A stretch of DNA of 64,000 nt from Alcanivorax sp. (GCF_017794965.1 NZ_CP051240.1:1550001-1614000), one strand, 5' to 3'. Positions 17,582 through 27,069 are shown, counted from the stretch's first letter. Numbers and translations: made by a program. The notes: generated by a model from the letters alone, not told the origin.

Positions 17582-18793
17582 ATGAAGGAACTGGATCCGA
17601 ACGAGTTTGATGTGGAAACCCTTGCCATTCGGACGGCGCAATTGCGCACGGATGAAATGGCTCATTCGGATCCGATTTTCCTGACATCCAGTTTCGTCTA
17701 TGAAAGCGCCGCCCAGGCAGCCGCCCGTTTTGGCGGGGAAGAGCCGGGTAATATCTACTCCCGCTTTACCAATCCCACTGTGCGTGCCTTCGAACAGCGT
17801 CTGGCCGCACTGGAGGGCGGGGAAGCGTGCGTGGCGTTTGCCTCCGGGATGGCCGCCATCAGCGGCACCTTCTTCTCACTGTTGTCGCCCGGTGACCATG
17901 TGCTCAGCTCACGCAGTGTGTTCGGCACGACCAATGTGATCTTTGACCGTTACCTGAAGAAGTTCGGTATCGAGTCCACCATGGTTGATCTCAAGGATGT
18001 GTCTGCGTGGCAGGATGCTATCCGCCCGGAGACAAAGATCCTTTTCCTGGAAACGCCTTCCAACCCGCTCTCCGAGATCGGCGATATTGCCGCGTTGGCC
18101 GAGCTGGCCCATGACAATGATGCCTTGCTGGTGGTGGATAATTGCTTCTGTACACCGGCGCTGCAAAAGCCGTTGGAAATGGGCGCAGACATTATCATTC
18201 ACAGTGCGACCAAGTACCTGGATGGTCAGGGCCGTTGTCTTGGTGGCGCGGTTGTAGGGCCAAAGGCGCAAATGGATGAGGTGTTGGGCTTCGTGCGTTC
18301 TGCGGGAGCCTGCATGAGCCCGTTCAACGCCTGGGTCTTTCTCAAGGGCCTGGAAACCCTGAGTCTTCGCATGGAGGCCCAGAGTGCCCGTACGCTGGAA
18401 TTGGCCCAGTGGCTGGAAACCCAGCCAGGTATCGTCAAGGTTCATTATGCCGGGTTGTCTTCCCACCCCCAGCATTCGTTGGCCGACAAGCAACAATCCG
18501 CTTTCGGTGCGGTCATGTCCATCGAGGTTGAAGATGCTGCAGGCAACCGCGACCGACAGGCCGCATGGCGGTTTATTGATGCCACCCGACTGATTTCCAT
18601 TACCGCCAATCTGGGGGATGTGAAAACTACCGTGACCCATCCAGCGTCCACCACCCATGGGCGGGTGGCCGAGGAGGAAAAGCGTCGTGCCGGTGTGACG
18701 GAAAATCTGATCCGGCTGGCCGTGGGGCTGGAGTCAGTCAAAGACCTCAAAGCGGACCTGGCCCGCGGTCTCAACGCGCTTGCCAGTAACTGA
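17582..18793 (+). CDS. metZ: O-succinylhomoserine sulfhydrylase
   Basis: MetZ makes homocysteine from O-succinylhomoserine and sulfide, the direct sulfhydrylation route to methionine. It is a 403-residue Cys/Met-metabolism PLP enzyme with the cofactor lysine in HSATKYLDGQGR at Lys211. YSRFTNPTVRAFEQRLAALE and the C-terminal TVTHPASTTHGR are typical. Its position after purF is conserved in Pseudomonas. A cystathionine gamma-synthase is less likely, given this context. Confidence 0.93.
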   Translation: MKELDPNEFDVETLAIRTAQLRTDEMAHSDPIFLTSSFVYESAAQAAARFGGEEPGNIYSRFTNPTVRAFEQRLAALEGGEACVAFASGMAAISGTFFSLLSPGDHVLSSRSVFGTTNVIFDRYLKKFGIESTMVDLKDVSAWQDAIRPETKILFLETPSNPLSEIGDIAALAELAHDNDALLVVDNCFCTPALQKPLEMGADIIIHSATKYLDGQGRCLGGAVVGPKAQMDEVLGFVRSAGACMSPFNAWVFLKGLETLSLRMEAQSARTLELAQWLETQPGIVKVHYAGLSSHPQHSLADKQQSAFGAVMSIEVEDAAGNRDRQAAWRFIDATRLISITANLGDVKTTVTHPASTTHGRVAEEEKRRAGVTENLIRLAVGLESVKDLKADLARGLNALASN

Positions 18794-18857
18794 CAGGGTC
18801 TTTACCGTCTGACAGCTACGCTGACCTCATAACAATAAACCGTACAAAAGGGATCGC

Positions 18858-19769
18858 ATGCAGGCACTGACAAATGCTCTTGCTGAAGTCGGGAAAGTGG
18901 TTCTCGGCAAGGAAGACCAGCTTAAGCTGGCACTGACCTGCCTGATGGCCAATGGGCACCTGCTGATTGAAGATCTGCCCGGCATGGGCAAGACCACACT
19001 GGCCCATGCGCTGGCAAGGGTATTCCAGTTGCAATACCGCCGTGTGCAGTTCACCAGTGACATGTTGCCAGCGGATATTCTCGGCGTTTCCGTTTTTGAT
19101 CCCAATACCCAGAATTTCACCCTCCGTGAGGGCCCGGTCTTTACCCAGCTGTTACTGGCTGACGAGATCAACCGTGCCACGCCCAAGACCCAGGGGGCAT
19201 TGCTGGAAGCCATGGAAGAGCGACAGGTCACCCTGGACGGGGTGACCCGGCCGCTTCCCAGGCCCTTCTTTGTGGTGGCTACCCAGAACCCCTCTGATCA
19301 GGCCGGCACCTTCGTGTTGCCGGAGTCCCAGTTGGACCGCTTCCTGATGCGGATCTCCCTGGGCTATCCCGCCCCGGAGGTGGAGCTGAACTTGTTGGCT
19401 GGTGGGGATCTGCGTGAACAGGCCCGCAACCTGAAGCCGGTAATCAGCAGCGAGGGGCTGATAAAACTCAGTGGTATGGTCGACAAGGTTCGCGCCAGCC
19501 ATGAGTTGCTGGACTATGTGCAGCGATTGCTCGAAGCCACTCGCACCGACGATCGTTTTGTGGCCGGGCTTTCTCCCCGGGCGGGCTTGGGCTTGCTCAA
19601 GGCTGCCCGTGCCTGGGCGCTGATTGGCAACCGTGATTATGTACTCCCGGAAGATATTCAGGCGGTGTGGGCAGCAGTGGCAGAGCATCGCTTGAGTGCC
19701 CGACAGGGCGGAAGTGTGGCAGCCATGACCCAGTCGTTGCTGCAATCCGTGCCGGTGGTACGGCGCTAG
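18858..19769 (+). CDS. MoxR-family AAA+ ATPase
   Basis: MoxR ATPases are chaperone-like and act with von Willebrand or DUF58 partners, often to activate metalloproteins or envelope functions. The 303-residue protein has a Walker A in PGMGKTT (41-47), a Walker B in LLADEINRATPKTQGALLEA, and the sensor segment ATQNPSDQAGTFVLPESQLD. It starts a three-gene cluster, with DUF58 3 bp later and the transglutaminase overlapping that. This is the common moxR-DUF58-tgpA arrangement. Confidence 0.93.
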   Translation: MQALTNALAEVGKVVLGKEDQLKLALTCLMANGHLLIEDLPGMGKTTLAHALARVFQLQYRRVQFTSDMLPADILGVSVFDPNTQNFTLREGPVFTQLLLADEINRATPKTQGALLEAMEERQVTLDGVTRPLPRPFFVVATQNPSDQAGTFVLPESQLDRFLMRISLGYPAPEVELNLLAGGDLREQARNLKPVISSEGLIKLSGMVDKVRASHELLDYVQRLLEATRTDDRFVAGLSPRAGLGLLKAARAWALIGNRDYVLPEDIQAVWAAVAEHRLSARQGGSVAAMTQSLLQSVPVVRR

Positions 19770-19772
19770 CCA

Positions 19773-20732
19773 ATGCGCTTGCCGGCTCCCATCCGGAATC
19801 TCTATCAGCGCTGGTTAGCGCGCAGATTGCCGCGCGCCCCATTGGTGATACTGAACCAGCGACGCATCTTCATCTTTCCTACCGGTTACGGTTTCTTTTA
19901 TATGGGCGTTGCCAGCCTGTTGTTCATTGGTGGCATCAACTACGAGAACAATCTGATCCTGTCACTCAGTTTTCTGCTGGCCAGCCTGTTTCTTGTCGCT
20001 ATTTTGCACACCTACCGGAATCTCTCCGGGCTGGGTGTGCGCAATGGTGGCAGCGATTCCGGCTTCGCTGGCGAGCATGGCGCATTAGGCGTGACGCTGT
20101 TCAGCGAGCGCCGTGACCATTACTGCATTTGGCTCAAGTGGGAAGGGCAGCCGCCGCAGCAGATTACCGTTCCGGCAGGAGAAGAAAGCGCTCTGTGGCT
20201 TAACCTGGACCTGCCTCGCCGAGGGCGCGTTCTCGCTCCCCGTATGAAAGTGGAAAGCTATTTCCCCCTGGGCCTGTTACGCACCTGGTCTTATGTCAGT
20301 CTGGATCATTACTGCCTGGCCTGGCCATCGCCTCAGGAAAGCCGTGAGTGTCCGGCTGACGGGGGCAGCGAAGTGACCCAGTCTGCGCCGGCGGGGAAGG
20401 CCGGAAATGAAGAGTTTCAAGGGCTGCGTGCCTATGTGGCTGGCGATTCACTGCGGCGCATCGACTGGAAGGGATTTGCCCGCGGCAGTGGACTGAACAC
20501 CAAGTTATTCGAAGAGCCTGCCGGTGGCAGGCTGTGGCTGGACTGGGACCTGCTGGAGGGGCGGCCTGCGGAGCAGCGACTGTCGATCCTTTGTTACTGG
20601 GTGTTGGTGTTGGACAAGAAACAACAGCCCTATGGCATGAAGTTGCCCGGTCTTACTCTGCCGCCGGATACCGGCGATACCCACCGGCTGCGAGCGCTGG
20701 ATGCGTTGGCCGCCTGGCCGGAGTTTGGCTAA
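19773..20732 (+). CDS. DUF58 domain-containing membrane protein
   Basis: The exact function is unknown. The 319-residue protein has two N-terminal membrane helices (about 30-75). It then has a cytoplasmic region with the DUF58 signature FQGLRAYVAGDSLRRIDWKG at about 214-233. DUF58 proteins are regular partners of MoxR ATPases and lie next to transglutaminase-like proteins. The stop overlaps the next start (TAATG), so translation is coupled. Confidence 0.9.
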   Translation: MRLPAPIRNLYQRWLARRLPRAPLVILNQRRIFIFPTGYGFFYMGVASLLFIGGINYENNLILSLSFLLASLFLVAILHTYRNLSGLGVRNGGSDSGFAGEHGALGVTLFSERRDHYCIWLKWEGQPPQQITVPAGEESALWLNLDLPRRGRVLAPRMKVESYFPLGLLRTWSYVSLDHYCLAWPSPQESRECPADGGSEVTQSAPAGKAGNEEFQGLRAYVAGDSLRRIDWKGFARGSGLNTKLFEEPAGGRLWLDWDLLEGRPAEQRLSILCYWVLVLDKKQQPYGMKLPGLTLPPDTGDTHRLRALDALAAWPEFG

Positions 20733-22765
20733 TGCGGGTCTATCAGGTTCCCACTCACACGCGCTTCTGGCTTGTCCTGACGGTGATCGCTTGTTCACTG
20801 CCGCAGCTGATTCGTGGCCCTGCCTGGCAGGCGGGCCTGCTGGTGTTGGTGCTGGTGCTTAGGGCACTGGCTGACCGGCAGCGAATCCGGGTAACCGGCA
20901 AGCTGCTACGGGGCGCGTTGATGGTCGGGGTGGTGGGGCTGACCTGGTTTACCTTCGGCCGGATATACGGCCCCGAAGCGGGGGTCGCCTTGCTGGTGAG
21001 CCTGTTTGCGCTCAAGTTTCTGGAAGTGGTGCGCCAGCGTGACGCCTATGTGGTGATCGTTTTGGGGTACTTCGTCTGTGCCACCGCGCTGCTGTTTGCT
21101 CGCGGGCCGGGCATCTTCAGCTATGTGCTGCTCTGTATGCTGTTGCTGACCACCTGTCTGGTGGGCATCAACCACAGTGATACCGGGGCTCGCCCCATGG
21201 GACACATGCGGCGAGGCGGGGTCATGGTCCTGCAGGCAGTGCCGGTCATGCTGGTGTTGTTTGTGCTGGTTCCCCGGGTGCCGCCACTGTGGAACATGCG
21301 TCTGGATTCCGGTCAGGCCCGCACCGGGATGTCCGACAGCATGGCTCCGGGAGAAATCAGTGAATTGTCGCAATCTTCCGAGCCCGCATTCCGGATTGCC
21401 TTCGATGGGGCGATGCCGCCCAAGCACGAACGCTACTGGCGGGGGCTGACCCTGAGCCATTTCGATGGCCGCACCTGGCAGCAGGCCATGCCCCGTGGGA
21501 TGCAGCGCAAGGATTACCTTTATGAAGCCGGCCAGGCGGCGCCAGGCTGGTATCAGTCCTTGATGGCCGCGGAGCGGGGCGAAGGATACCGCTATCAGGT
21601 GATCATGGAGCCCACACAACGGCAATGGTTGTTTGCCATGAAGGTGCCAGTGCTGGAGCAGGGAGAGGCCGGGCTGGCCCGTGACCTTCGTCTGGTGGCC
21701 AGAGAGCCGGTAGCCGACAATTTTGGCTACAGGGTAAGCAGCTATCCGGCATTGTCATCTTCGATTACGCTGGAGCCAAGCGAACGAGAGTTGATGCTCT
21801 CCCTGCCGGATGAGGGGGTGGGCAGACGGGCCAGGGGGCTGGCGCAACAGTGGCAGCTGGACGCGGGCAGCGGCGCTGAGGTGGTGCAGACCGCGCTGCG
21901 CTTCTTTCGTCAGCAACCGTTCTATTACACCCTCAAGCCACCGCCGCTTCCTGTTGACCCCATCGATGAATTCCTTTTCGTGACCCGTCGCGGCTTCTGT
22001 GAACATTATGCCTCCAGCTTCACCTTCATGATGCGGGCGGCAGGGATCCCGGCCCGTGTGGTGGCCGGGTATCAGGGGGGCGAGCCCAACGCGCTTGGTT
22101 CCCACCTGATGGTTCGCCAGTATGATGCTCACGCCTGGAGCGAGGTTTGGCTGGAGGGCCAAGGCTGGGTCCGGGTTGATCCCACCGCCGCCGTGGCACC
22201 GGATCGTATCGAAGATGGCCTGAGAGCGGCATTGTCAGACAGCGAATTCGATATCGGTGCACTGGAAGGTCTGCAGAGCTTCGCCGATTCCGGTCTGATG
22301 GGCCGACTGAGGCAATGGGGCGACTATGTGGATTTTCAGTGGCAGACCTGGGTTCTCGGTTACAACAGCCAGTCACAGGGGAACCTGCTTCGTCAGTTGT
22401 TGGGCTCCGCCAGTCCGATGCGCATTGCACTGGCGCTACTGGGCGGGATTACCCTGTTACTCGCCCTCTACATGATTGTCTTGCTGCGGCAGGACAAAGG
22501 CCACCGCCAGAACCCCATGGAGCGGGAATTCTGGCGCCTGCATGCACGCGTGGGGCGTCAACAGGGGGTAACACTGGAACCCGGGTTGAGTCCACAGCAG
22601 TTGGCAGAATGCATTGCCAGGTATTGGCCAGATGCGGCGGAGGCGGCCCGGCAGTGGGCCTTGCAGTACCAGCAGGCGCTCTATAATCCATCGGTTGCCG
22701 CTGACAGAAAGCGAATTCGTCATTTACGCCGCCTGCGAAATAGATTATACAAATTATTGAACTAG
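20732..22765 (+). CDS. tgpA: Membrane transglutaminase-like protein, TgpA type
   Basis: The 677-residue protein has about six N-terminal membrane helices, a periplasmic transglutaminase core, one more helix near 570-590 (LALLGGITLLLALYMIVLL) and a DUF4129-like tail. The catalytic triad is intact: Cys423 in GFCEHYASSF, His467 in DAHAWSEVWL and Asp483 in VRVDPTAAV. Its P. aeruginosa counterpart, TgpA, is needed for viability, though its substrate is unclear. I chose the ATG at 20732, coupled to the DUF58 stop, over a long out-of-family upstream extension. Confidence 0.93.
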   Translation: MRVYQVPTHTRFWLVLTVIACSLPQLIRGPAWQAGLLVLVLVLRALADRQRIRVTGKLLRGALMVGVVGLTWFTFGRIYGPEAGVALLVSLFALKFLEVVRQRDAYVVIVLGYFVCATALLFARGPGIFSYVLLCMLLLTTCLVGINHSDTGARPMGHMRRGGVMVLQAVPVMLVLFVLVPRVPPLWNMRLDSGQARTGMSDSMAPGEISELSQSSEPAFRIAFDGAMPPKHERYWRGLTLSHFDGRTWQQAMPRGMQRKDYLYEAGQAAPGWYQSLMAAERGEGYRYQVIMEPTQRQWLFAMKVPVLEQGEAGLARDLRLVAREPVADNFGYRVSSYPALSSSITLEPSERELMLSLPDEGVGRRARGLAQQWQLDAGSGAEVVQTALRFFRQQPFYYTLKPPPLPVDPIDEFLFVTRRGFCEHYASSFTFMMRAAGIPARVVAGYQGGEPNALGSHLMVRQYDAHAWSEVWLEGQGWVRVDPTAAVAPDRIEDGLRAALSDSEFDIGALEGLQSFADSGLMGRLRQWGDYVDFQWQTWVLGYNSQSQGNLLRQLLGSASPMRIALALLGGITLLLALYMIVLLRQDKGHRQNPMEREFWRLHARVGRQQGVTLEPGLSPQQLAECIARYWPDAAEAARQWALQYQQALYNPSVAADRKRIRHLRRLRNRLYKLLN

Positions 22766-22817
22766 CGTACTGATACGCGCTGGTCTGCTTCATTGACTGT
22801 TGTGACGGAGAACAACT

Positions 22818-23552
22818 ATGCGCGCCGCTAATTACAAGAAAGCGCTGGAGTTAACTGAACATTCCCCCTGGGCACGTCAGTTCTGGGACGACTTGGTGCC
22901 ACTCAAGGATAAAGTGGTTCACCATCCGCTGTTTATGGAAATGGGCAGCGGCGCACTGAGCCTGGCACGTTTTCGTTCTGCACTGCTGAACTTCTATCCG
23001 CTGGTGGAGAACTTCCCCAAGTACATGGGCCTGAATCTGGCGAAAACCCGGCCCGGCCGCCATGCGGGACATGAAGAGGCCAAGAACTGGCTGATAGGTA
23101 ACATCAAGATTGAACAGCGCCACGCCTACTGGTACCAGGATTGGGCCATGGGGTTTGGCCTGACCCTGCATGATCTCGAATTTGTCGATCCACCTGCTGC
23201 CATGGACGCCGTCAATCACTATCTCTGGAGTATCGGTCGCCAGGCCACTCTGGAGGAGGGGATTGCCGCCACCAACCTGGCCATCGAATGGGCCACCGGG
23301 GAGTGGAGCCAGAGTGTGGTGAAAGGCATGAAAGCCTATGAAGAGCAGGGGGTTGCTACCATTAACCGTCATTCCATGGCCTGGTTGCGGGCCCACGCAT
23401 CCTACGATGACGACCACCCCCATGAAGCCATGGAGCTGATCAAGTTGATCTGTGTGGATGAGGATAGTCGTGAGCGCGCTCACAAGGCGGCTTTCAAGGG
23501 GCTGGAATACTACGTGCACGCGCTGGATTATTGCTACGACAGCGCTGACTGA
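22818..23552 (+). CDS. UndA-like heme-oxygenase-fold diiron oxidase
   Basis: This 244-residue all-helical protein belongs to the heme-oxygenase-like diiron family. All expected metal ligands are visible: Glu64 in LVENF, Glu99 and His102 in KIEQRH, Glu157 in AIEWATGEW, and His193, Asp197 and His200 in HASYDDDH. From memory, the spacing and surrounding words (such as NLAKTR, AATNLAIE, TGEWS and YDD-HP) closely resemble Pseudomonas UndA, which decarboxylates medium-chain fatty acids to 1-alkenes. Chain length and true substrate cannot be read here. It is a single gene between tgpA and a convergent orphan. Confidence 0.75.
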   Translation: MRAANYKKALELTEHSPWARQFWDDLVPLKDKVVHHPLFMEMGSGALSLARFRSALLNFYPLVENFPKYMGLNLAKTRPGRHAGHEEAKNWLIGNIKIEQRHAYWYQDWAMGFGLTLHDLEFVDPPAAMDAVNHYLWSIGRQATLEEGIAATNLAIEWATGEWSQSVVKGMKAYEEQGVATINRHSMAWLRAHASYDDDHPHEAMELIKLICVDEDSRERAHKAAFKGLEYYVHALDYCYDSAD

Positions 23553-23573
23553 TCAGCGGCTGTCGCACGCGTT

Positions 23574-23599
23574 CTGCTGTCGGGTATACCCGGCAGCAG
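23574..23599. terminator. Hairpin between convergent genes
   Basis: Two 13-base arms, CTGCTGTCGGGTA and TACCCGGCAGCAG, pair at 12 of 13 positions with a short loop. It lies between the stops of the UndA-like gene and the minus-strand gene at 23602. It may act on both transcripts, but there is no clear U-tract. Confidence 0.5.
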
Positions 23600-23601
23600 A
23601 G

Positions 23602-24168
23602 CTACATATACACCTGCAGTTTGTCACGGATTACCCTCTGAATCGCCTTGATCTCCATCGGCGAACGATCAGTCAGTTTGGACGGCATGATGCGATTGAG
23701 GTGGAGACAGGGAAAGTCCTTACGGAAGGCACGCAGGTCCCCTTTGGTAATAACAGGCAGAAAAGGCACCGACTCGGTTTCCTTTTTCATCAATGCCCAC
23801 AAGCCAACTTTCAACGGTACCGGCTTGACCACACGCTTGCCGGATTTGAGCAGCCGCAATGTGAGAAACAACCCCTCTTTGCCAAACAGATCACCGGGTA
23901 CGATGTACATGCCACTGGCGTGAACGCTCTCTTCGACAATGCCGTTGAAGGTATCGTGGTAGGCATAGGGATTGGGAAGAATAATCAGTGAGCGCTCATC
24001 ATTTTCCGGTAGTGATATCTCGTAATTGGTATAGAGTTGCTCTACTGGGCCACTGTACACACACAACGTATCCTGAAACTGCTTGATGAAGTTGACCGCC
24101 CGTTGGTGGTTGTCGAATTCGTTCAGTTTCCAGATGAGATGTTCAGGTATCCCCAAGTCGTTCATCAT
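23602..24168 (-). CDS. Conserved-looking hypothetical protein, 188 residues
   Basis: I do not recognise this family. The product is a soluble-looking protein with no signal peptide or membrane helix. It is fairly hydrophobic in the middle (SLIILPNPYAYHDTF, GMYIVPGDLFGKEGLF) and basic at the C-terminus. Two adjacent ATG codons give starts at 24168 or 24165. Codon use resembles its neighbours. It is divergent from hrpB across an AT-rich gap (24169-24303), which probably holds both promoters. Confidence 0.7.
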   Translation of the reverse strand: MMNDLGIPEHLIWKLNEFDNHQRAVNFIKQFQDTLCVYSGPVEQLYTNYEISLPENDERSLIILPNPYAYHDTFNGIVEESVHASGMYIVPGDLFGKEGLFLTLRLLKSGKRVVKPVPLKVGLWALMKKETESVPFLPVITKGDLRAFRKDFPCLHLNRIMPSKLTDRSPMEIKAIQRVIRDKLQVYM

Positions 24169-24303
24169 AGCGGATGGATCACCTAGTTATATTTTATTAG
24201 TGATACTCAGAATATAGCATAGGTCATCGGCTTCAACAGTCCTCATTGAATCACATTCTTGTTTACTTATGAGTAATTTGTCTCAATCCAGACAGAATAT
24301 GTC
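24169..24303. promoter_or_regulatory. AT-rich divergent intergenic region
   Basis: The gap between the minus-strand orphan and hrpB is markedly richer in A and T than its surroundings, with runs such as TATATTTTATTAGTGATAC. This suits two back-to-back promoters. I cannot assign exact -35 and -10 boxes. Confidence 0.4.
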
Positions 24304-26742
24304 ATGACCCATCCCTTTCCTGTAGATGCCGTGATGGCGTCACTGTTTTCCACGCTTTCCGAGCACGGCGGTGCCATTCTTGAAGCACCGACCGGCGCCG
24401 GTAAATCCACCCGAGTGCCGCTGGGTCTTCTGGAAACCCACTGGGCCAGCAAGGGCCGTATCCTCATGCTCGAGCCTCGTCGGGTGGCTGCCCGTTCTGT
24501 GGCAAGCTTCATGGCGTCACAGCGACAGGAAAAACCCGGCGAGACGATTGGTTACCGGACCAGGACCGATACCCGGGTCAGTGACAATACACGGGTGGAA
24601 GTGGTCACCGAAGGGGTGTTGACCCGCATGCTACTTGCCGACCCGGAGCTGAATGGCATCAGTCTGGTGATCTTCGATGAATTTCACGAGCGTTCCTTGC
24701 AAGGGGATCTGGGACTGGCACTGATCTGTGAAACACGGGAAGCTTTTCGTGAGGACCTGGGCTTGCTGGTCATGTCGGCAACGTTGAACTGCGGGCCGCT
24801 GATGGAGCGTCTTGGCTTGCCACTGGTGAAGAGTGAAGGGCGCTGTTACCCGGTTGATGTGCGTTATGCTCCGGTACCTGCCAATCAACACTGGGAACGG
24901 CATGTGGCCAGTCAGATCGCGGCAGTGGAGCACCAGGCAACGGTCATGCTGGTTTTTCTGCCCGGTCAGGCAGCCATTCGCCGGGTACGGCAGCATCTCG
25001 ATAGCCAGCAGCTTTCAGGCTCTGTGAGGGAGCTGCACGGTGGCTTGTCCCTGGATGATCAGCAACAGGTTCTCAAGCAGGCCAGTGAAGGGCGTCCGCT
25101 CATTATCCTGGCCACTAACGTGGCGGAAACCAGTCTTACCATCGACAACGTCACCCATGTCATCGACAGTGGCCTGGCCCGGGAACCAGTCTACGATCCC
25201 GGCCGTCACCGCAGCCGGCTGGTGACTCGTCGTATCAGTGAAGCCAGTGCAAGGCAGCGTGCCGGCCGAGCAGGGCGACTGGGGCCTGGGGTCTGCATTC
25301 GTTGCTGGTCCGCTGAAGAGGTGTTGGCCCAGCACCCGGTACCCGAGATTTGTCGTGTGGGTCTCGATCAGCTGGTGCTGGATCTGGCCCGTTGGGGCTG
25401 TCTGGATCCTGCTCAGATGCAGTGGCTGGACGCACCGCCTGAGGCGGCATGGCAATCGGCGGTATCGAGACTCACCCTGATGGGGGCCCTGGAAAAGGGC
25501 GGCGCGATCACCGGGTTTGGACTGGATATCGCCAAACTGGGGCTGGAACCTTCCCTGGCGGCGCTGGTGATGTCAGGTCACAAGGCCGGTTTGCCCAAGA
25601 CCGCCGCTCGAGTGGCGGCGTTATTGTCCGAGCGGGATATTCTGCAAGGGCAGGGTGTCGACTTGCGCACTCGGTTGCAAGCCCTGGCCCGACAACCGCA
25701 GCGCTACGCTCATGTGCTGAGTGAGGCATCCAGAATCGTCGCTGGCGCCGGTGAGTATGAGGAAGACTGGCAGGGAAGGCTGGACAGACTGCTGGCTGAT
25801 GCAATGCCCATGCAGCTGGCGAAAAAGCGGAACAACCAGCAACACCGTTACCAGATGGCAGACGGTCCTGGTCTGGCGCTGCCACAGCGAGATGCGCTTG
25901 AAGAGGAAGAATGGCTGCTGGTTCTTGATACGGATGGGAATCCACGGGACGCGAGAATCAGGCTGGCATTACCGGTCAGCGCAGACACCATGGAAATGCT
26001 GTTGTCTCAGCGGGCCCGCAATCGTGAAATTGTCGCATGGGATTCAGAGCGGCAGCGGGTCACAGGCCGACGCCTGCGTTGCCTGGGGGAGATTGAGCTG
26101 GAATCCCTGCCGTTGTCCAGATTGAATCCTGAACAGGTGAGCGAGGCCTTGCTGGACGGCATTCGTCAGGAAGGGCTTGAGCTGTTGCCCTGGACCCCCC
26201 GCCTGCGTCAGTGGCAGGCCAGGGTCATGCGTTTGGCCCAGCTGGATGAGCAATGGCCCGATCTCAGTGATGAATGTTTACTGGCCCGGCTGGAGCAGTG
26301 GCTGGCGCCTTATCTTGCGGGCATGCGCACCGCGGAGGATCTGAAATCCTTACCCCTGGGCAGTGCCCTGGCGGGTTTGTTGGATCCTTCTCGCCAACAG
26401 TTGCTGGACCAGCTGATGCCGGAGGCCGTTACCATACCCACTGGGCGTCAGGTAGCCCTGGACTACCGCGGCGAGCATGTGGTGCTGGCCGTAAAGCTTC
26501 AGGAATTGTTTGGCATGAAGACCTTGCCGGTACTGGCTGGCGGTAAATTGAGGATCACCGCGCATTTGCTGACGCCGGCGGGTAGACCGGCAGCCATCAC
26601 CGATAACCTGGCCCGGTTCTGGTCTGAAAATTATCAGGCCGTGCGCAAGGACCTGCGTGGCCGCTACCCGAAACACCCCTGGCCTGAAGATCCTCTGACC
26701 GCCCAGGCTACCGCCTGGACCAAGAAGCGGGCAGGGCAGTGA
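24304..26742 (+). CDS. hrpB: ATP-dependent RNA helicase HrpB
   Basis: HrpB is a DEAH-type RNA helicase; its bacterial role is poorly defined. The 812 residues match the family. Motif I is EAPTGAGKSTRVPL (27-40), motif II is DEFHER near 125-130, motif III is MSATLN, and motif VI is RQRAGRAGRLGPG. The HrpB-specific C-terminal domain with RGRYPKHPWPEDP near the end is present. The stop codon TGA is part of the first unit of a 14-copy tandem repeat. Confidence 0.97.
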   Translation: MTHPFPVDAVMASLFSTLSEHGGAILEAPTGAGKSTRVPLGLLETHWASKGRILMLEPRRVAARSVASFMASQRQEKPGETIGYRTRTDTRVSDNTRVEVVTEGVLTRMLLADPELNGISLVIFDEFHERSLQGDLGLALICETREAFREDLGLLVMSATLNCGPLMERLGLPLVKSEGRCYPVDVRYAPVPANQHWERHVASQIAAVEHQATVMLVFLPGQAAIRRVRQHLDSQQLSGSVRELHGGLSLDDQQQVLKQASEGRPLIILATNVAETSLTIDNVTHVIDSGLAREPVYDPGRHRSRLVTRRISEASARQRAGRAGRLGPGVCIRCWSAEEVLAQHPVPEICRVGLDQLVLDLARWGCLDPAQMQWLDAPPEAAWQSAVSRLTLMGALEKGGAITGFGLDIAKLGLEPSLAALVMSGHKAGLPKTAARVAALLSERDILQGQGVDLRTRLQALARQPQRYAHVLSEASRIVAGAGEYEEDWQGRLDRLLADAMPMQLAKKRNNQQHRYQMADGPGLALPQRDALEEEEWLLVLDTDGNPRDARIRLALPVSADTMEMLLSQRARNREIVAWDSERQRVTGRRLRCLGEIELESLPLSRLNPEQVSEALLDGIRQEGLELLPWTPRLRQWQARVMRLAQLDEQWPDLSDECLLARLEQWLAPYLAGMRTAEDLKSLPLGSALAGLLDPSRQQLLDQLMPEAVTIPTGRQVALDYRGEHVVLAVKLQELFGMKTLPVLAGGKLRITAHLLTPAGRPAAITDNLARFWSENYQAVRKDLRGRYPKHPWPEDPLTAQATAWTKKRAGQ

Positions 26743-26838
26743 GCTACGAGCTACGAGCTACGAGCTACGAGCTACGAGCTACGAGCTACGAGCTACGAGC
26801 TACGAGCTACGAGCTACGAGCTACGAGCTACGAGCTAC
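26741..26838 (+). repeat. Perfect tandem array of 14 x GAGCTAC (site C)
   Basis: Fourteen identical 7-bp units run from 26741 to 26838, beginning inside the hrpB stop codon. This is the most homogeneous heptad array in the window and has the same period as nine other intergenic sites. Because 7 is not a multiple of 3 and the unit has no stop, it creates false open frames with a Y-E-L-R-A-T-S repeat. Confidence 0.98.
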
Positions 26839-27069
26839 GCTCGATTGGAATAAGAAAGGCCAATAAGTTCCCGGGGCTGGGTGGTTTTTTTAGCTACCCG
26901 ATTCGCCCAGGCAAGCTGGGCTCCTACAACGGAACCGGTGTTTCTACGAAGCCACTGTAGGAACGTAGCGAAGCGGAGTAACGCACGGAGTGCGGCCCCG
27001 AAGGGGTGAGCGAAGCGAATAACGAGCTTGTCTGGGCGATCCGAGCTCAAGCGAGGCAAGGATTCCAGA
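26839..27069. other. Gene-free stretch between hrpB repeats
   Basis: I see no gene here. It contains REP-like fragments: GCTCCTAC and GTAGGAAC around a short palindrome (26929-26966), then CGAAGCGGAGTAACGCACGG followed by CCCCGAAGGGG near 26996-27005. These look like degenerate dispersed palindromes rather than coding sequence. Confidence 0.5.

Noticed and set aside
26741..26838. Possible CRISPR array
   Set aside because: The units are 7 bp, contiguous and without spacers, and there are no cas genes.
26739..26960. 73-codon frame with a Y-E-L-R-A-T-S repeat
   Set aside because: It is a translation of the GAGCTAC tandem array and has no other coding sign.
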